Counted from the first letter of the stretch, positions 1-12,318 are shown. The stretch: DNA of 64,000 nucleotides from Hemibagrus wyckioides (GCF_019097595.1 NC_080735.1:16382417-16446416); one strand, 5' to 3'. Made by a program: numbers and translations. The notes: generated by a model not told the origin, from the sequence alone.

Positions 1-177
1 GGCGACAGGGTCATGGACGGTAAAGGCTCACTGATGATGCCCGTGGTGATCCGATCCAACAGACGAGCTACTGTTGCTCAAATTGCTGAAGAAGTTAATG
101 CTGGTTGTGATAGAAAGGTGTCAGAATACACAGTGCATGATGGGTCAGTAAAAGGGGGACCAACACAATATTAGACT
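1..177 (+). mobile_element. Tc1-like HTH-only element, 3' fragment cut by window edge
   Basis: This matches the second half of the elements at 13158, 35849 and 38452. It encodes a degraded version of the second helix-turn-helix stretch (IRSNRRATVAQIAEEVNAG), then the conserved GGGGGACCAACACAATATTAG end sequence. The terminal CATAATGTTATGCC repeat is missing on the right and the left side is outside the window. A short deletion relative to the other copies lies around the VHHSLL region. It is a dead fragment. Confidence 0.75.
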
Positions 178-1140
178 GTGCCTGTTAACACGAAACCTTT
201 CTTCTAGAGTCTCTTTAAACAACCGGTTGCTCGCTTCTGGGTATCGACGTCCCTGCGCCAGAGTTTCAGCACAAATCCAGCACACATCTCGCATCTCATA
301 TTCGTTTTCTGAAGTTGCTGATTAGCTGCAGCAGTGTGTGTGTGCGTGTTCGATAAGAATGCAGAACTGTGGTTTCATTTCTCCTCGCACAGTACATTGT
401 ATTATAGTATTATGGGATGTCACACCCGTTCTGACCGAGGATCAATAGTGTAATCAGCGAAGCAATAAAACAGAATGATGATTGGAAAAAGTCGGGTTTA
501 ATAAGCAGGCCAGCGTTGTTCTATCCCAGAATGCACTTCTCATCGTACCAGAGGAAATTGAGACCAGCGCAGCACTACAGCCGCAGCTGACGTCTATCAT
601 GTGACCTCTACTGTACACACACACGATATATATAACCAGCAGTATACCATTAGCATTAACCTCCTTGTGTGAACAGCACTCTATAATGCATTAGCGCTTG
701 GGAAATATATGCTCTTAAGTCAGACGTTTCTGCATATCGCTGCATGGTCAAATCCACTGTCGACAGGTTTAACCCAAACATAATAACAGGTATGAAAAAA
801 GCAACACCAAAAGCTGCCACAGTGATGTTTTTGATTCGGCTAATATTTAAAATAATGTTTACCTTCAGCACTTGATTTCTGCATAAATATTTATAGCTCG
901 AATTTCTTAGCAGATACACTCTGTAATTTCAGTATGCCAACAGCATGCCAACTATTGATTTGTGTCAGCAAAGATGTTTTACATGTGCTAACTGGTTTAG
1001 TTTATCACCCCATAACAATGAAGAGGTATATATAATATGCTTCAGGCTAGGTATATAGAGGAGCAATGATATTCTGTTATATACCCTTTTACTACAGAGC
1101 TGTGCAGTTCTCAAATCTGATTGGTCAGAAAGTGATACTT
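178..1140. other. Unique intronic DNA, no gene seen
   Basis: AT-rich sequence with no recognisable exon, RNA gene or repeat. An open frame on the minus strand near 656-919 shows no protein-family features and no plausible codon pattern. Confidence 0.5.
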
Positions 1141-1144
1141 CAGT

Positions 1145-1356
1145 TCATCCATCCATCCTTTATCCATCTGTCCATCCATCCGTCCATGCATCCATCCATC
1201 CATTCCGTCCATCCATTCATCCATCCATTCATCCATCCATTCATCCATCCATTCTTCCATCCATCAATCATCCACCTAACCATCCATCCATCCATCCATC
1301 CATTAATCAATCGATCCATCCATCCATCCATCCACCCATCTATCCATCCATTTACC
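1145..1356. repeat. (CCAT)n microsatellite
   Basis: Imperfect CCAT/TCCA repeats with TTCATCCA variants. The tract abuts the interspersed repeat at 1357. The same pairing (ATGGATGG next to the same repeat) recurs inverted near 19740-19760, so the microsatellite probably grew from that element's end. It creates spurious open frames on both strands. Confidence 0.9.
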
Positions 1357-1585
1357 ATAGTGCTTATCACACAGGGTCACAGGGAACCTGGAGTCTATCC
1401 AGGACACCCTGGACAGGGTACCAGTTCATCACAGGGGACAATCACGCACCCATTCACAAACTGCAGACATTTTAGAGATGCCAGTCAGCCAGTCTTTTGG
1501 TCTTTGAGCTGCGGGAGGAAACAAGAGTACCTGGAAACCCCAGAAGCACAGGGGGAACAGGCAGACTCTACCCACAAAGAGTTGC
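1357..1585 (+). repeat. Fish interspersed repeat with TTTAGAGATG / GGGAGGAAAC core
   Basis: Contains CACAGGGTCACAGGGAACCTGGAG, the TTTAGAGATGCCAGTCAGCC core, and a GCGGGAGGAAAC...GGGGGAACA end. Relatives in this window are at 19504-19760 (inverted), 40115-41660 (internally amplified) and 50490-50780. This type of sequence is very common in fish genomes. I cannot name the family with confidence; it may be the 3' part of a LINE or a SINE. No coding potential. Confidence 0.75.
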
Positions 1586-2843
1586 TATGGTGATGTTTTG
1601 AGATTGTAATGAGATGTTTGTTTAATGCTCCAGTGTCAGCATGGGTCTTTTCTGGCTTCTTGGTGAGAAGTTGTGTGTCTGCATCTTCCTAAGTTCAAGT
1701 TTAGTTCAGTCTGAACTCCTGGGAAATGTTTTCAGCCTTAAATTCTGCCTTAAAACATTTGGAGCAAAATTTTTTGCCTAGCAGATTTAAAACCTGAATT
1801 GTAGATGTCTGTGAAGCCTACTGAAGCCCAATGAAAATTTTAGATATCTAATAATGGTAGTGATGGATATATAGTGTACAGTATTTTGCTCACATTTGCG
1901 TAATAAAAAAAGTCTCTTTTTGTTATAAAAAATAATGTGAGCTAATGTATAGTGTGAAAGCCTCACTGTCGCTGTTCACATCTGCCCAGAGGTTGTTACC
2001 TATAACAGTAGTGAAATGACTATGAGAATGATTTAACTCTTGGATCACGAGGATGGGAGCACGCTGTTCTTTCCTGCTGAGCCTCGAGTCATTATTTCTT
2101 GGAAGTGTATCATCTAGATAATTTGTAGATGTTTATGCGCAGTCCTTTTAAAGCACGAATCCTCTATCTCAGGAAGTAGATTATGAAATAAAATTGACTG
2201 TCAACAACGTTTACGGCCAAGCGCTCACTCGGGATTCACACGAAAAAAGTTTCTCTTTATAGGTTTTTATGCTTTTTAATTATTTCTTTTCTGATGCTGT
2301 TGTGAACGCCGTGAAGAGCGACTAATAAAATGCAATCAGATCAATGGCGAGTAAACACACTCACGGTCCCAGACTATTTCCTGGTGAAGTAAATAACATC
2401 AGGATAGTTCACCCTGATCAAGTCTTCTAATTGGTGCAGCAGAAAAGAGTTCACCCAGAGAGCAATGCCAGTTTCAGTCCCTTGGCTCCTGGCCACAGAC
2501 GGCTATGGCTTTGTTGATTCAACAGCATACAGTAGTGCTCAGACTGTTCGTAGGTTCAAACTCGGATTCTCACCATGATGCCAAAGCCATCTGTGCCCGA
2601 GAGCCAAGGGAGTGGTGGGAAAGATGGCGTATTCTCCCTCTCTCAGTCAGTCATGGCTGCTATTTAAAGGTGTCTGTGTACCTACATGTGCAGAAATGGG
2701 CGAGTGTGTTACACTTAAACTTATTTGGAGGTGTCTTAAAGGAAGCCTGTACCTGTTGTACTATAGGAGGTAAGGTTACTGGTGGCGGGAATTGACAGGG
2801 GACCAAAATATATAGTACTCCTGCACTAAACAGTACGTTAAGT
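1586..2843. other. Unique intronic DNA, no gene seen
   Basis: Mixed-composition sequence without an identifiable exon, RNA gene or repeat. An open frame of about 96 codons at 2505-2795 resembles no known family and lacks splice context. Confidence 0.45.
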
Positions 2844-2987
2844 AGCCCTTTTATTTGTCACATATACATTACTACACAGAGAAATTCCTTCTTTGCATGT
2901 CCCATTCTTGGAAGGTTGGGGTCAGAGCACAGGGTCAGCCATGATGCAGCACCCTTGGAGCAGGGGTTAAGGTCCTTGTTCAACACA
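2844..2987 (-). mobile_element. tRNA-type SINE, antisense 3' portion
   Basis: Read on the minus strand it gives the body and tail shared with the SINEs at 12969 and 44432: GGTGCTGCATCATGGCTGACCC, CTGACCCCAACCTTCCAAG, then a GACAAATAAAAGGGC tail. The tRNA-like head with the pol III boxes is missing, because it is joined at about 2988 to a Tc1-like fragment. It is a truncated copy with no function of its own. Confidence 0.75.
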
Positions 2988-3183
2988 TGGTGAGAGAAGG
3001 CTGGTCCGTGTGATCCGATCCAACAGATGAGCTACTGTTGCTCAAATTGCTGAAGAAGTTAATGCTGGTTCTGATAGAAAGGTGTCCGAATACACAGTGC
3101 ATCACAGTTTGTTGCATTTTGGCAGCAAAAGGAGGACCAACACAATATTAGGCAGGTGGTCATAATGTTACGCCTAATTGGTG
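2988..3183 (+). mobile_element. Tc1-like HTH-only element, 3' fragment
   Basis: Carries the second half of the family: the IRSNR-ATVAQIAEEVNAG coding stretch, a TTTTGGCAGCAAAA segment, GACCAACACAATATTAGGCAGG and the terminal CATAATGTTACGCC repeat, followed by TA at 3184. The left half is missing and it abuts a SINE fragment. It cannot encode a transposase. Confidence 0.8.
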
Positions 3184-3517
3184 TACAAAGACATTCTAGA
3201 CAAATATCCGATGCTAAGGTAGTGCCATGTAGTGCACTTTGCAAGACAAAAAAACAGATCTTTTATCTTCTGGGATAACTGTTGGATTTGACCTTTAAAT
3301 GTCTTGTTCTGAATGCCGTCGTGCTTAGATTAGAACTAGATCCAGCACAGAGCTCAAAATGACATGTTGTGTCAAAAAATCCAGGCTTCACATTGCACAG
3401 CATCAAACGTAAGGTTAAAGTGGGTTCTTACGCCTCCCAGCAGGTTACAAGACTTCAGAAGGAACCTCTATTTAACCGAGACAGCAGGAGGATTTTCACA
3501 CTTTCTGCAAGTCTGTC

Positions 3518-3557
3518 TTTTCTCTCTCTCTCTCTCTCTCCCACTCTCTCTCTCTTT
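3518..3557. repeat. (TC)n microsatellite
   Basis: A short TC run with one CACTC interruption. It generates false open frames. Confidence 0.9.
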
Positions 3558-5687
3558 TAAAGCATGTGTCTTTTCTATCCCACGCCGCTTGGCCTACTTT
3601 AAGGACTCGGGATATCCAAAGACAGACACAAATGACAACTGCCACTTCATATGACTCGCACTTGATGTCTCAGTCTTTGGGATTGAGGGCAGCAAGTCAC
3701 TTGACCTTTCTGACAAGGACATCTGTAACAGTTAAGGTAGACAGTTTATTAGGTACACAAGGTAACTACCATAAGCCTTTCCATGAAGATGTTAAGTTAT
3801 TGATATAAAGATAAGGAGCAAAATTCCACCTCATATATTATCCATATTTCCTTGCTCGCAGGTTTAAACAGGTTTACAGGGATGTGCTAATTCTTTATTG
3901 TTTCCATGGTAACAGCCTAGCGTTTTTGGAAGGAGTCTCCAGTGAGGCAGTGCTTTGTAATAATCAGAGGTTAAGCTGAAATCCACGCAACCATCTGGCT
4001 TTACGGTTTCTCAGTGACGTGACAAGATGATTTTTGTTTTGCTTGTTTGTTTTGTCGAAGGTTGAAGGTGAAGTCGGTGAAAGGCAAGGTTGTAATTTTA
4101 TATGTAACTACAAATGGACAAAAACTAAATTTAAATATAACTATAAATGGCCAAAAACTGAATTAATGAATGAATAAAAAACTTGGAATCCTGGACAAAT
4201 TGCTGTGTTATATATTTAAAGGTAAATAATAATCTACTGATAAGAGAAACCTATTGGGCCGCATGACACCATTGATTACTTTCCTATAACTGCACACCAC
4301 ATGATGTTTTATTACCCACTTAATAAACATGAATTATTGAGTAACTCCTATTAAAGTGAATAGGAAAGGTGTGTACTGTAGTTATGAGACCGAGGAATCT
4401 GAATCTGGCCTCCAGGTGGCTCACGGGAGATCGTAAAAGTTCAGCTTTGGAAGTAAACATGTTAATCATATCTTATTATACTTTATTTTATTATTTTATT
4501 AGACTTTAGATTGAATAACCTAGTCCAGTGGAAAAGGAAACGTACGGAACGCGGCGATAAGGCTAGATGTTCCATCGAGAGCCGTGTTTCGACTGAAGTT
4601 TAATCTGGTTTCGTGAAAGTTGGCCATAAATATTCTGTAATTAAGTCCATTTAAATCTATCACCCAATCTAAGTGTAATCTCGCTTTCATCACCGGACGG
4701 CAGAGAAAACTTCAATGTGGAAATCTAGGGATAATTATGACCCGAGACTGAGTCATGGGGTCTAGACGGGGTGTAATCCGATTTGATCCAGGCAGCCAAA
4801 GTGCCCAGCTCTCTAATTCACCTCTCGTTGTTTGGGTGTGTTGAGCCGCGCAGATCCATCACTTCCAGTCACGGCGATCCGGCATCGGCAAGCAGATTTG
4901 ATTACGGCGTACAGTAGCGCTCGGTCTGTCTGCAGATGTTTAGAGCATTTAGCCCTGCCTTGCACTCAGCGCAGACATTAGAGTAGCCGTCTGGCCCCCC
5001 GTTAAACGCACCAGCTCTCGTGTATTACAAACACACCTATTGTTTGCATAACACCACAACACTCTGTGTACCAGCATGGCTTTTTAGCACCACTCACTTT
5101 CAAGCGAGGGGAGATTTGATATGTCCCAAAATACATCTCTCTTTACCTCCCTACACTGGAGAGATATCTAAAAGCTCTAAAAGACAGACAGAATATCACA
5201 CAGGAGAATGAATGACACGGTTCACACGGTAGCCACCGGGGAGATGACGGCGACACACTTTATTGATAGCTACTGTAATTAAGTGTAGGCTTGGAGAAGA
5301 GGGAAATTGCACATTCATCATATCAAATTAGCACGTATCAAGCTCGGTGAAGGCGGCCTAATGGCTGTGTTTTCACCCCTGCTGTAATCAGTGAGAACAA
5401 GCTACTGGAAAGCGTCATCTGCTGAAGACTGGCCTGGGCGTTTTGTACACAACACAATCCCTAAGTACCTGTTCTCTCTTCTCAAGAACTTCCTAGTGTC
5501 TAGCGCTCAATGGTGGAATAAATTGTGCCCTTAAACATCCCACACTTGATTAGTCAGCATTCCGAGGAGGTAGAGAGGTCGAAATAAAATGGCCAGTGAC
5601 AGGAAAATCAAATCAAAGAGAATGTGCAAGATGTATTGGTGTGTTTTAAATGTAACCCTTATTCCCGTCTCCTTCTTTTGTCTGCAG
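3558..5687. other. Intron upstream of exon 2; possible conserved non-coding stretch at 4700-5480
   Basis: There is no repeat of note here. The portion from about 4700 to 5480 is unique, balanced in composition and rich in TAATTA/ATTAG-type homeodomain-like words, and it lies just upstream of exon 2. It could be regulatory, but only alignment to other fish would show this. No open frame looks like an exon. Confidence 0.35.
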
Positions 5688-5752
5688 TGGTTCTCCTGGA
5701 CACCACAGCTGTATTGGGAGAACTTGGTTGGATGACCTACCCGGTAAATGGG
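5688..5752 (+). CDS. epha6: Eph receptor (EphA6-like) internal exon 2, start of the ephrin-binding domain
   Basis: This 65-nt internal exon encodes the first beta-strands of the Eph ligand-binding domain, the extracellular jelly-roll that binds ephrins in axon guidance and cell-cell repulsion. It follows a polypyrimidine stretch and TCTGCAG acceptor and ends at a GTAAGT donor at 5753. It enters with two bases of a split codon, then reads 21 codons beginning VLLDTTAVLGELGW and ending TYPVNG in phase 0. It joins seamlessly to the tryptophan that opens the exon at 33559 ([11 protein letters not shown]). The LLD-T...GELGW motif is typical of Eph receptors, and I recall the 65-nt size as typical of exon 2 in this family. 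The preceding exon, with initiator Met and signal peptide, is not in the window. Family assignment is firm; EphA6 rests mainly on the next exon. Confidence 0.88.
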
Positions 5753-5805
5753 GTAAGTAACATTACAACTAAATTACCACAAGCTATTACTGTGATTCTT
5801 TAATC

Positions 5806-5809
5806 CTAT

Positions 5810-5852
<43 letters not shown>

Positions 5853-6001
5853 TGTATTTATTTATGTATTTATGTATTTATGTATATTAATCATTCTATT
5901 TTATTTATTTTATTTCATTTTATTTTATTTTATTTTATTTTATTTTACTTTATGTTATTTTATTTTATTTTATTTTATTTTATTTTATTTTATTTTATTT
6001 T
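5806..6001. repeat. (TTTA)n followed by (TTTTA)n microsatellite
   Basis: About 75 bp of TTTA units with TGTA variants, then about 100 bp of TTTTA units, starting about 50 bp into intron 2. The short run of 'protein' in the region is a repeat artefact. Confidence 0.95.
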
Positions 6002-6589
6002 TTGGAAGCAGTTCTCAAAACACCAATTTATTTCAAAATGTCAACGTGAAGCATTTGGCTGTAATTCTCTATAAAACATCGGTTTTAGTCCGGCATCAGG
6101 TATAATCTGCCTCTGGGGGGAAAACTAGCACTTTGACAGAGTGCCTAATTTCACTAGATTTGCTGTTTAGACATTCTGTAAATTGGAATCTGGAGTGGAG
6201 CATGCTCAACTTTTTTGGCAGCTAGAGAAACAGGATGAGGGTCAAAAATGTATTTTTTTTTTTTATTAAAGGGCAATATTTGCCCTTTGGAGTTGATTTT
6301 CAGAGGGCAAATAAAACTTACAGTGTGAGCTATTTGTCTTTTTTATTTCTACACACACAAGCATTTAAAATTCTGTTAGTCTTTCATAAAGTTTTTGATG
6401 GTTGCCATTAGCGTGATATTTCAGAATGAAATACTAATATTGACCAAAAGAAGTACTTTATGGTTCTACAAAAAGAGGAATTGAAATGTGGCAATTTTTG
6501 CCCTTAGATTGTAAATATCTGGGGCATTTTGCCATTTGCCATTTTGCATTTGGACATTCCAGCCATTAACAAGATGCAGATCTTATATA
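6002..6589. other. AT-rich unique intron, no gene seen
   Basis: No exon, RNA gene or repeat recognised, apart from a short poly-T run near 6252. Confidence 0.5.
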
Positions 6590-8035
6590 GTAGGTTAGAG
6601 CAGGTTAGAATAGAGTAGAATAGAGTAGAGGAGATAAGAGTAGATTACATTAGAGTAGATCAAATTAGAGTAAAGTAGATTAGAGTAGATCAAATTAGAG
6701 TAGATTAGAGAATATTGGAATATAGTAGATTAGATTAGATTAGAGTTAATTAGAGTAAAGTAGATTAGAGTAGAGTTAATTAGATTAGATCAGATTAGAG
6801 TAGATTATAGTAGAGTTGATGGATTAGATCAGATTAGAGTAGATTAGAGTAGAGTTAATTAGAGTAGATCGGATTAGATTAGAGTAGAGTTGATGGATTA
6901 GATTAGATTAGATCAGATTAGAGTAGATTAGAGTAGAGTTGATTAGAGTAGAGTTAATTAGAGTAGATCAGAATAGAGTAGAGTTAATTAGATTAGATCA
7001 GATTAGAGTAGATTATAGTAGAGTTGATGGATTAGATCAGATTAGAGTTAATTAGAGTTTAGAGTAGAGTTGATTAGATTAGAGTAGATTAGATCAGAGT
7101 AGATTAGAGTTGATTAGATCAGAGTAGAGTAGAGTTAATTAGAGTAGATCAGAATAGAGTAGAGTTAATTAATTAGATTAGATCAGATTAGAGTATATTA
7201 GACTAGAGTTAATTAGAATAGAATAGTTTAGAGTAGAGTTGATTAGATTAGATCAGATTAGAGTATATTAGACTAGAGTTGATTAGATTAGATCAGATTA
7301 GAGTAGATTAGATTAGATCAGATTAGAGTAGATTAGATTATATCAGATTAGAGTAGATCAGAGTAGATTAGATTAGAGTTAATTAGAGTGGAGTAGATTA
7401 GAGTAGAGTTGATTAGATTAGATCAGTTTAGAGTAGATTAGATTAGAGTTAATTAGAGTAGATTAGACTAGAGTAGAGTTGATTAGATTAGATCAGATTA
7501 GAGTAGATTAGAGTAGAGTTAATTAGAGTAGAATAGTTTAGAGTAGAGTTAATTAGAGTAGATCAGATTAGAGTAGATTAGACTAGAGTAGAGTTGATTA
7601 GATCAGATTAGAGTAGAGTTAATTAGAGTAGATCAGAATAGAGTAGAGTTAATTAATTAGATTAGATCAGATTAGAGTATATTAGACTAGAGTTAATTAG
7701 AATAGAATAGTTTAGAGGAGAGTTGATTAGATTAGATCAGATTAGAGTATATTAGACTAGAGTTGATTAGATTAGATCAGATTAGAGTAGATTAGATTAT
7801 ATCAGATTAGAGTGGATCAGAGTAGATTAGATTAGAGTTAATTAGAGTGGAGTAGATTAGAGTAGAGTTGATTAGATTAGATCAGTTTAGAGTAGATTAG
7901 ATTAGAGTAGAGTTAATTAGAGTAGATCAGATTAGACTAGAGTAGAGTTGATTAGATCAGATCAGATTAGAGTAGATTAGAGTAGAGTTAATTAGAGTAG
8001 AATAGTTTAGAGTAGAGTTGATTAGAGTAGAGTTA
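6590..8035. repeat. 1.4-kb pentamer-based satellite (TTAGA/GTAGA/TCAGA)
   Basis: The whole stretch is built from degenerate 5-bp words: GATTA, GAGTA, GATCA and GTTAATTA. It also has a higher order: the block starting AATTAATTAGATTAGATCAG at 7167 recurs at 7651, 484 bp later, with its long downstream context. That points to duplication of a large block on top of pentamer slippage. It has no open frame and is not telomeric (no TTAGGG). Confidence 0.9.
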
Positions 8036-8571
8036 TTTACAGACTGAATCAGGTCTCTGTACAGGTAAACTGTGTGAAATATTTACAGGTAGTCAGTTTT
8101 AAAGTGTGTAGAAATACATGAAGAGCAGTTCAGCAGTTTGTGTAATAAGTAAATGTAGAGTGTTCATAATGAAGTCATTCACTTTAGAGTAAATGTCAGG
8201 CTTTAAAGTCTTAATTCCTGCTAATCCTCCTCCTTATTACAACCAAATTCTAGTCGAAAACGAATTCCTCAAGTCACGGCTCTGTATGAGTTCACTCTCA
8301 CTGCATGGAAAATTTCTAGACTCCAGTCGCTGCTCGATGAATTTATATCCATTTGCTCACGTTGTCAAACGTTATTTCACGTTTCTGCATTAATGTCTAC
8401 AAACTAATGAAATGGGGGTGTGAGTGCGGGAACACAGACAGCTGACCGCTGCTTCAGGGAGCTTATTAAAGAGATATTAATATCTCAGATCATCTTCACA
8501 CTATTTCTGTCCCTGTATTAAAGCCTGCTGTCTTCACATGAAGAGTCAGTTGTAGCTGCTCCATGATCAGC
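8036..8571. other. Unique intron, no gene seen
   Basis: No exon, RNA gene or repeat recognised. The small open frame at 8193-8393 resembles no protein family. Confidence 0.45.
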
Positions 8572-8895
8572 ATTCAGTCTTTATCATGTCTCGCTCCACA
8601 GCGGAGGTTTATATGAAGCTCATGTGAAAGTAGACGCTCAGAGCTGTAAGATTTTGTAGCTTTTTGTTTTTATCTAGCTTACTAGGGGTGATGTATTCTA
8701 TCTTCAAGGTAAATGTTGATATCAAACCCATTCCTGCTCTCGGAGATGCTTGTTCATCTAAAAAGCAGCTCAAATTTCATCTTCAACCAGTGTAAGGTTC
8801 TCCAACAGAGGGAAAAACACACGACTAAACCACACAGAGTCGTTTTATATCAAACCCGCGGTGATAAAATGGATCATTTGTTTATACAGGAACTT
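8572..8895 (-). repeat. Family A interspersed repeat (minus orientation)
   Basis: This is a copy of an unidentified ~480-bp repeat seen at least six times in the window. Diagnostic blocks are TCATGTCTCGCTCCACAG, GATATCAAACCCATTCCTG, TTCATCTTCAACCAGT and GTTCTCCAACAGAGGGAAAA. No coding frame, no pol III boxes and no clear terminal inverted repeats are visible, so the class is unknown. Confidence 0.75.
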
Positions 8896-9480
8896 GTATC
8901 TTCAGCTTTCCACACAGTAACAAGTCTTGTGTGTATGTAATGGCCGGTGTAAAAGAGGACTGGAATACCCCCGGACATGGCCGTCATTGGAAAACAATCA
9001 ACCTTGGGGGTGGAAACAGTAACCCAGGCAGCATCATAACAAGCAGATGTGTAACAGACGAAGGTGTTGTGTAAAGCGTGTAATAATACGGCGGTAATAA
9101 AGCCAGTCGACTGCGCCGCTTTGTCCGAGACCGGGCGTAATAGACCCGTAAAAAAAAGTACGGAGCGGCCGGCGTCTCCCACCTGGACGTGACTCCAATG
9201 GTGATGCAAGTCAGAGGCAGTTTTTTGTATTAGAGCTTGTGTAAAATGACCTACTATGCACTAGCCGGTGATTTCCCAGCGGCCTTGCGGTGCACATCTT
9301 CAGATTGGTTCAGCTCTTCCTCTGGAAACGGCGGTGTGAAGGGAGGACTGATTTCCTCGGTAACACCACATGAGTTTTCATTTGTGGTGCAATAACAAGC
9401 CAACCCACATCTCTCCCATCAAATCAATAATTCATGCTCTAATATCCTGGATAGAATTTTACCTGTTCTCACTAGGTAGT
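8896..9480. other. Unique intron, no gene seen
   Basis: An open frame of about 111 codons on the minus strand (8874-9209) overlaps family A and has no recognisable domain. I treat it as chance. Confidence 0.45.
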
Positions 9481-9579
9481 CTCTCTCTCTCTCTCTCTGT
9501 CTGTCTCTCTCTCTCTCTGTGTGTCTCTATGTCTCTTTCTGTCTTTATGTCTCTCTCTCTCTCTCTCTCTGTCTGTCTC

Positions 9580-9620
<41 letters not shown>

Positions 9621-9641
9621 CTCTCTATCTCTCTCTGTCTT

Positions 9642-9682
<41 letters not shown>

Positions 9683-10012
9683 GTTTCCATCTCTCTTTAT
9701 CTCCCTTTCTTCTTACTTTATCTGTCTGTCTGTCTCTATCTCTGTGTCTGTTTATCAGTCTCCCTATCTGTCTTTCTCTCTCTTCCTTCCTCTCTCTCAC
9801 TCTCTGTTCGTCTTTATGTTACTGTCTGTCTATCTGTCTGTCTCTTTGTCTCTTTCTCACCCTCTTTCTGTTTGTCTTAATGTCTCTCTCCACCTCTCCC
9901 TGTCTTTCTGTTGCTCTCTACCTCTATGTCTCTCTCTGTATCTCTGTCTGTCTTTCTCTGCCCCCCCCCGCCCTCTCTTTGTGTCCCTTTCTGTGCGTCT
10001 CTCTCTCTCCAG
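9481..10012. repeat. CT-rich microsatellite tract (0.53 kb)
   Basis: (TC)n with GTCTGTCT and TTTATGTC interruptions on the + strand. Because it lacks A-containing stop words it yields several overlapping Leu/Ser-rich false open frames. It is pyrimidine-rich on the sense strand of the Eph gene. Confidence 0.95.
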
Positions 10013-10206
10013 GTACAGGGTATTGCATGTTAATCAAGGCCTCTCCCCTTTTTCTTTTTTCATGAGCCAGCTGGAACATACACCTTTCCCAGCATCAGGA
10101 CGCTTCTTCCTGCCATTTAATTTGTTTTCTAGTAAAAGACGACAAGAGTATATTTACACTCGTTTTTGTTTACACTGACACAGACATGTCCTTCGGGTAT
10201 ACTTCA

Positions 10207-10280
10207 TTCTCTCTCTCTCTCTCTCTCTTTGTAAAACACTCTTTCTCTCTTCCTTTCTCTCTCCGTCTCTCCGTCTCTCC
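10207..10280. repeat. (TC)n microsatellite
   Basis: A short CT tract ending in CCGTCTCT units. Confidence 0.9.
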
Positions 10281-10884
10281 GCATGCGGGCAGCAGGTTTG
10301 TTTGTGCTGTTTTGTTGACTATTCTCCTGGCTCTCCTCTTTGACGTGTCCCTCTGAGCCGCTCTGTAATTACTAAATGTGTCACAGAGCCACCGCCATTC
10401 CTCACACGTTCATATTGGTGAGGCGGATTTCCAGTTCCCGTGGTCTTTTTTTTGTTGGAAGCAGAGGCGAACATCCCCATGCTGCACGTGAGCGGAGGGG
10501 AATAGACTGTATGTTGCATATTTAATGAAGTTTCTGAGCGGCTACGTAGGGTGAAAGAACCCTTAATGAAGTGTGTAGAAAACAATTCACATTATACAGA
10601 TGCATATTTTACTGTTTTATTTCTCACACAATACAATTAGAGTTAGAGTAGAAATGGGAATAGAATTTGCTGGAAAGGGAAAGATACATAGACAACATAT
10701 ATAGTAGTATTTAGAATGCAGTGTGGAAGCGGAGGTGTGGCCAAGCACCGGGATTGTGAATGGAGGGCGGAGCCAAGGGAATCGATTGGTCAGGATCACA
10801 CACCTATGCCGAATTGTATTAATGACTCTGTTGCATTGAGCTGCTTTAGGGATAAAAGAGGGAGAGATGAGAGGCAGAGAGAGG

Positions 10885-10886
<2 letters not shown>
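10281..10886. other. Unique intron, no gene seen
   Basis: No exon or named repeat recognised. Confidence 0.45.

Positions 10887-10931
<45 letters not shown>
10887..10931. repeat. (GT)n microsatellite
   Basis: Uninterrupted GT repeat of about 44 bp, preceded by a GAGA-rich stretch. Confidence 0.95.
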
Positions 10932-10933
<2 letters not shown>

Positions 10934-11144
10934 GAAAATAGAAGCGCTGAAAAGCAAAAGTGAAAAATAAAAGCACACTTTGAGCTTTTCCAAGCCTGCC
11001 TCCTGTCTCCTCTTCCTCGAACCTTCAGCTCGACTTACACACAGGTTTAAATTTTTTTTAAAAATCACAGCTTTAGATTAATTAGCTCCTTTGATGTCAT
11101 TGTTTCTATAGTAACAGATCATCCACATAATGGAAGAGTGTAAT

Positions 11145-11582
11145 CAGTCTCTCTCTGGGTGTCTATGTCTGTCTCTCTCTCTGGGTGTCTATGTCTGTCT
11201 CTCTCTCTGAGTGTCTATGTCTGTCTCTCTCTCTGAGTGTCTATGTCTATCTCTCTCTCTGAGTGTCTATGTCTATCTCTCTCTATGGGTGTCTATGTCT
11301 GTCTCTCTCTCTGGGTGTCTATGTCTGTCTCTCTCTCTGTGTCACTATCTCTATCTCTCTCTGCGTCTATGTCTGTCTTTCTCACTATGTCTCTGTGTGT
11401 CACTGTCTCTCTCTCACTCTCTCTCTCTCTGTGTCACTGTCTGTATCTCTCTCTCTCTGCGTCTATGTCTGTCTCTCTCACTCTCTCTGTGTCACTGTCT
11501 CTCTCTCTCTCTCTCTCTGTGTCACTGTCTCTCTCTCTCTCTGCGTCTATGTCTGTCTCTCTCACTATGTCTCTGTGTGTCA

Positions 11583-11620
<38 letters not shown>

Positions 11621-11805
11621 CACTGTCTCTCTCTCTCTCTCTCCGTCTATGTCTGTCTCTCTCACTATGTCTCTGTGTGTCACTGTCTCTCTCTCACTCT
11701 CTCTGTGTCACTGTCTCTCTCTCTCTCTCTCTCTCTCTGTGTCACTGTCTCTCTCTCTCTCTGCGTCTATGTCTGTCTCTCTCACTATGTCTCTGTGTGT
11801 CACTG

Positions 11806-11836
<31 letters not shown>

Positions 11837-11976
11837 CACTGTCTCTCTCTCTCTCTGCGCCTATGTCTGTCTCTCTCACTATGTCTCTGTGTCACTGTCT
11901 CTCTCTCTTTCACTCTCTCTGTGTCACTGTCTGTCTCTCACTGTATGTCTGTCTCTCTTTTTCACTATCTCTGTGC

Positions 11977-12041
<65 letters not shown>

Positions 12042-12068
12042 ACTGTATCAGTCTGTCCCTCTCTCTTA

Positions 12069-12120
<52 letters not shown>

Positions 12121-12162
12121 TACACTCTGTCTCTCTGACACTGTTTGTCTGTCTGTCTGTCG

Positions 12163-12216
<54 letters not shown>

Positions 12217-12265
12217 TACACTCTGTCTCTCTGTCATTGTTTGTCTGTCTGTCTGTCTGTCGCTA

Positions 12266-12318
<53 letters not shown>

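Noticed and set aside
4267..4405. A small inverted-repeat element (TATAACTGCACACC against GGTGTGTACTGTAGTTAT)
   Set aside because: The arms match only weakly and no target-site duplication is visible; not enough to call an element.
6590..8035. Interstitial telomere repeats
   Set aside because: Words are TTAGA/GTAGA/TCAGA; the vertebrate TTAGGG unit does not occur as an array.
8874..9209. 111-codon minus-strand open frame
   Set aside because: No recognisable domain, it overlaps a family A repeat, and it has no splice or promoter signal.
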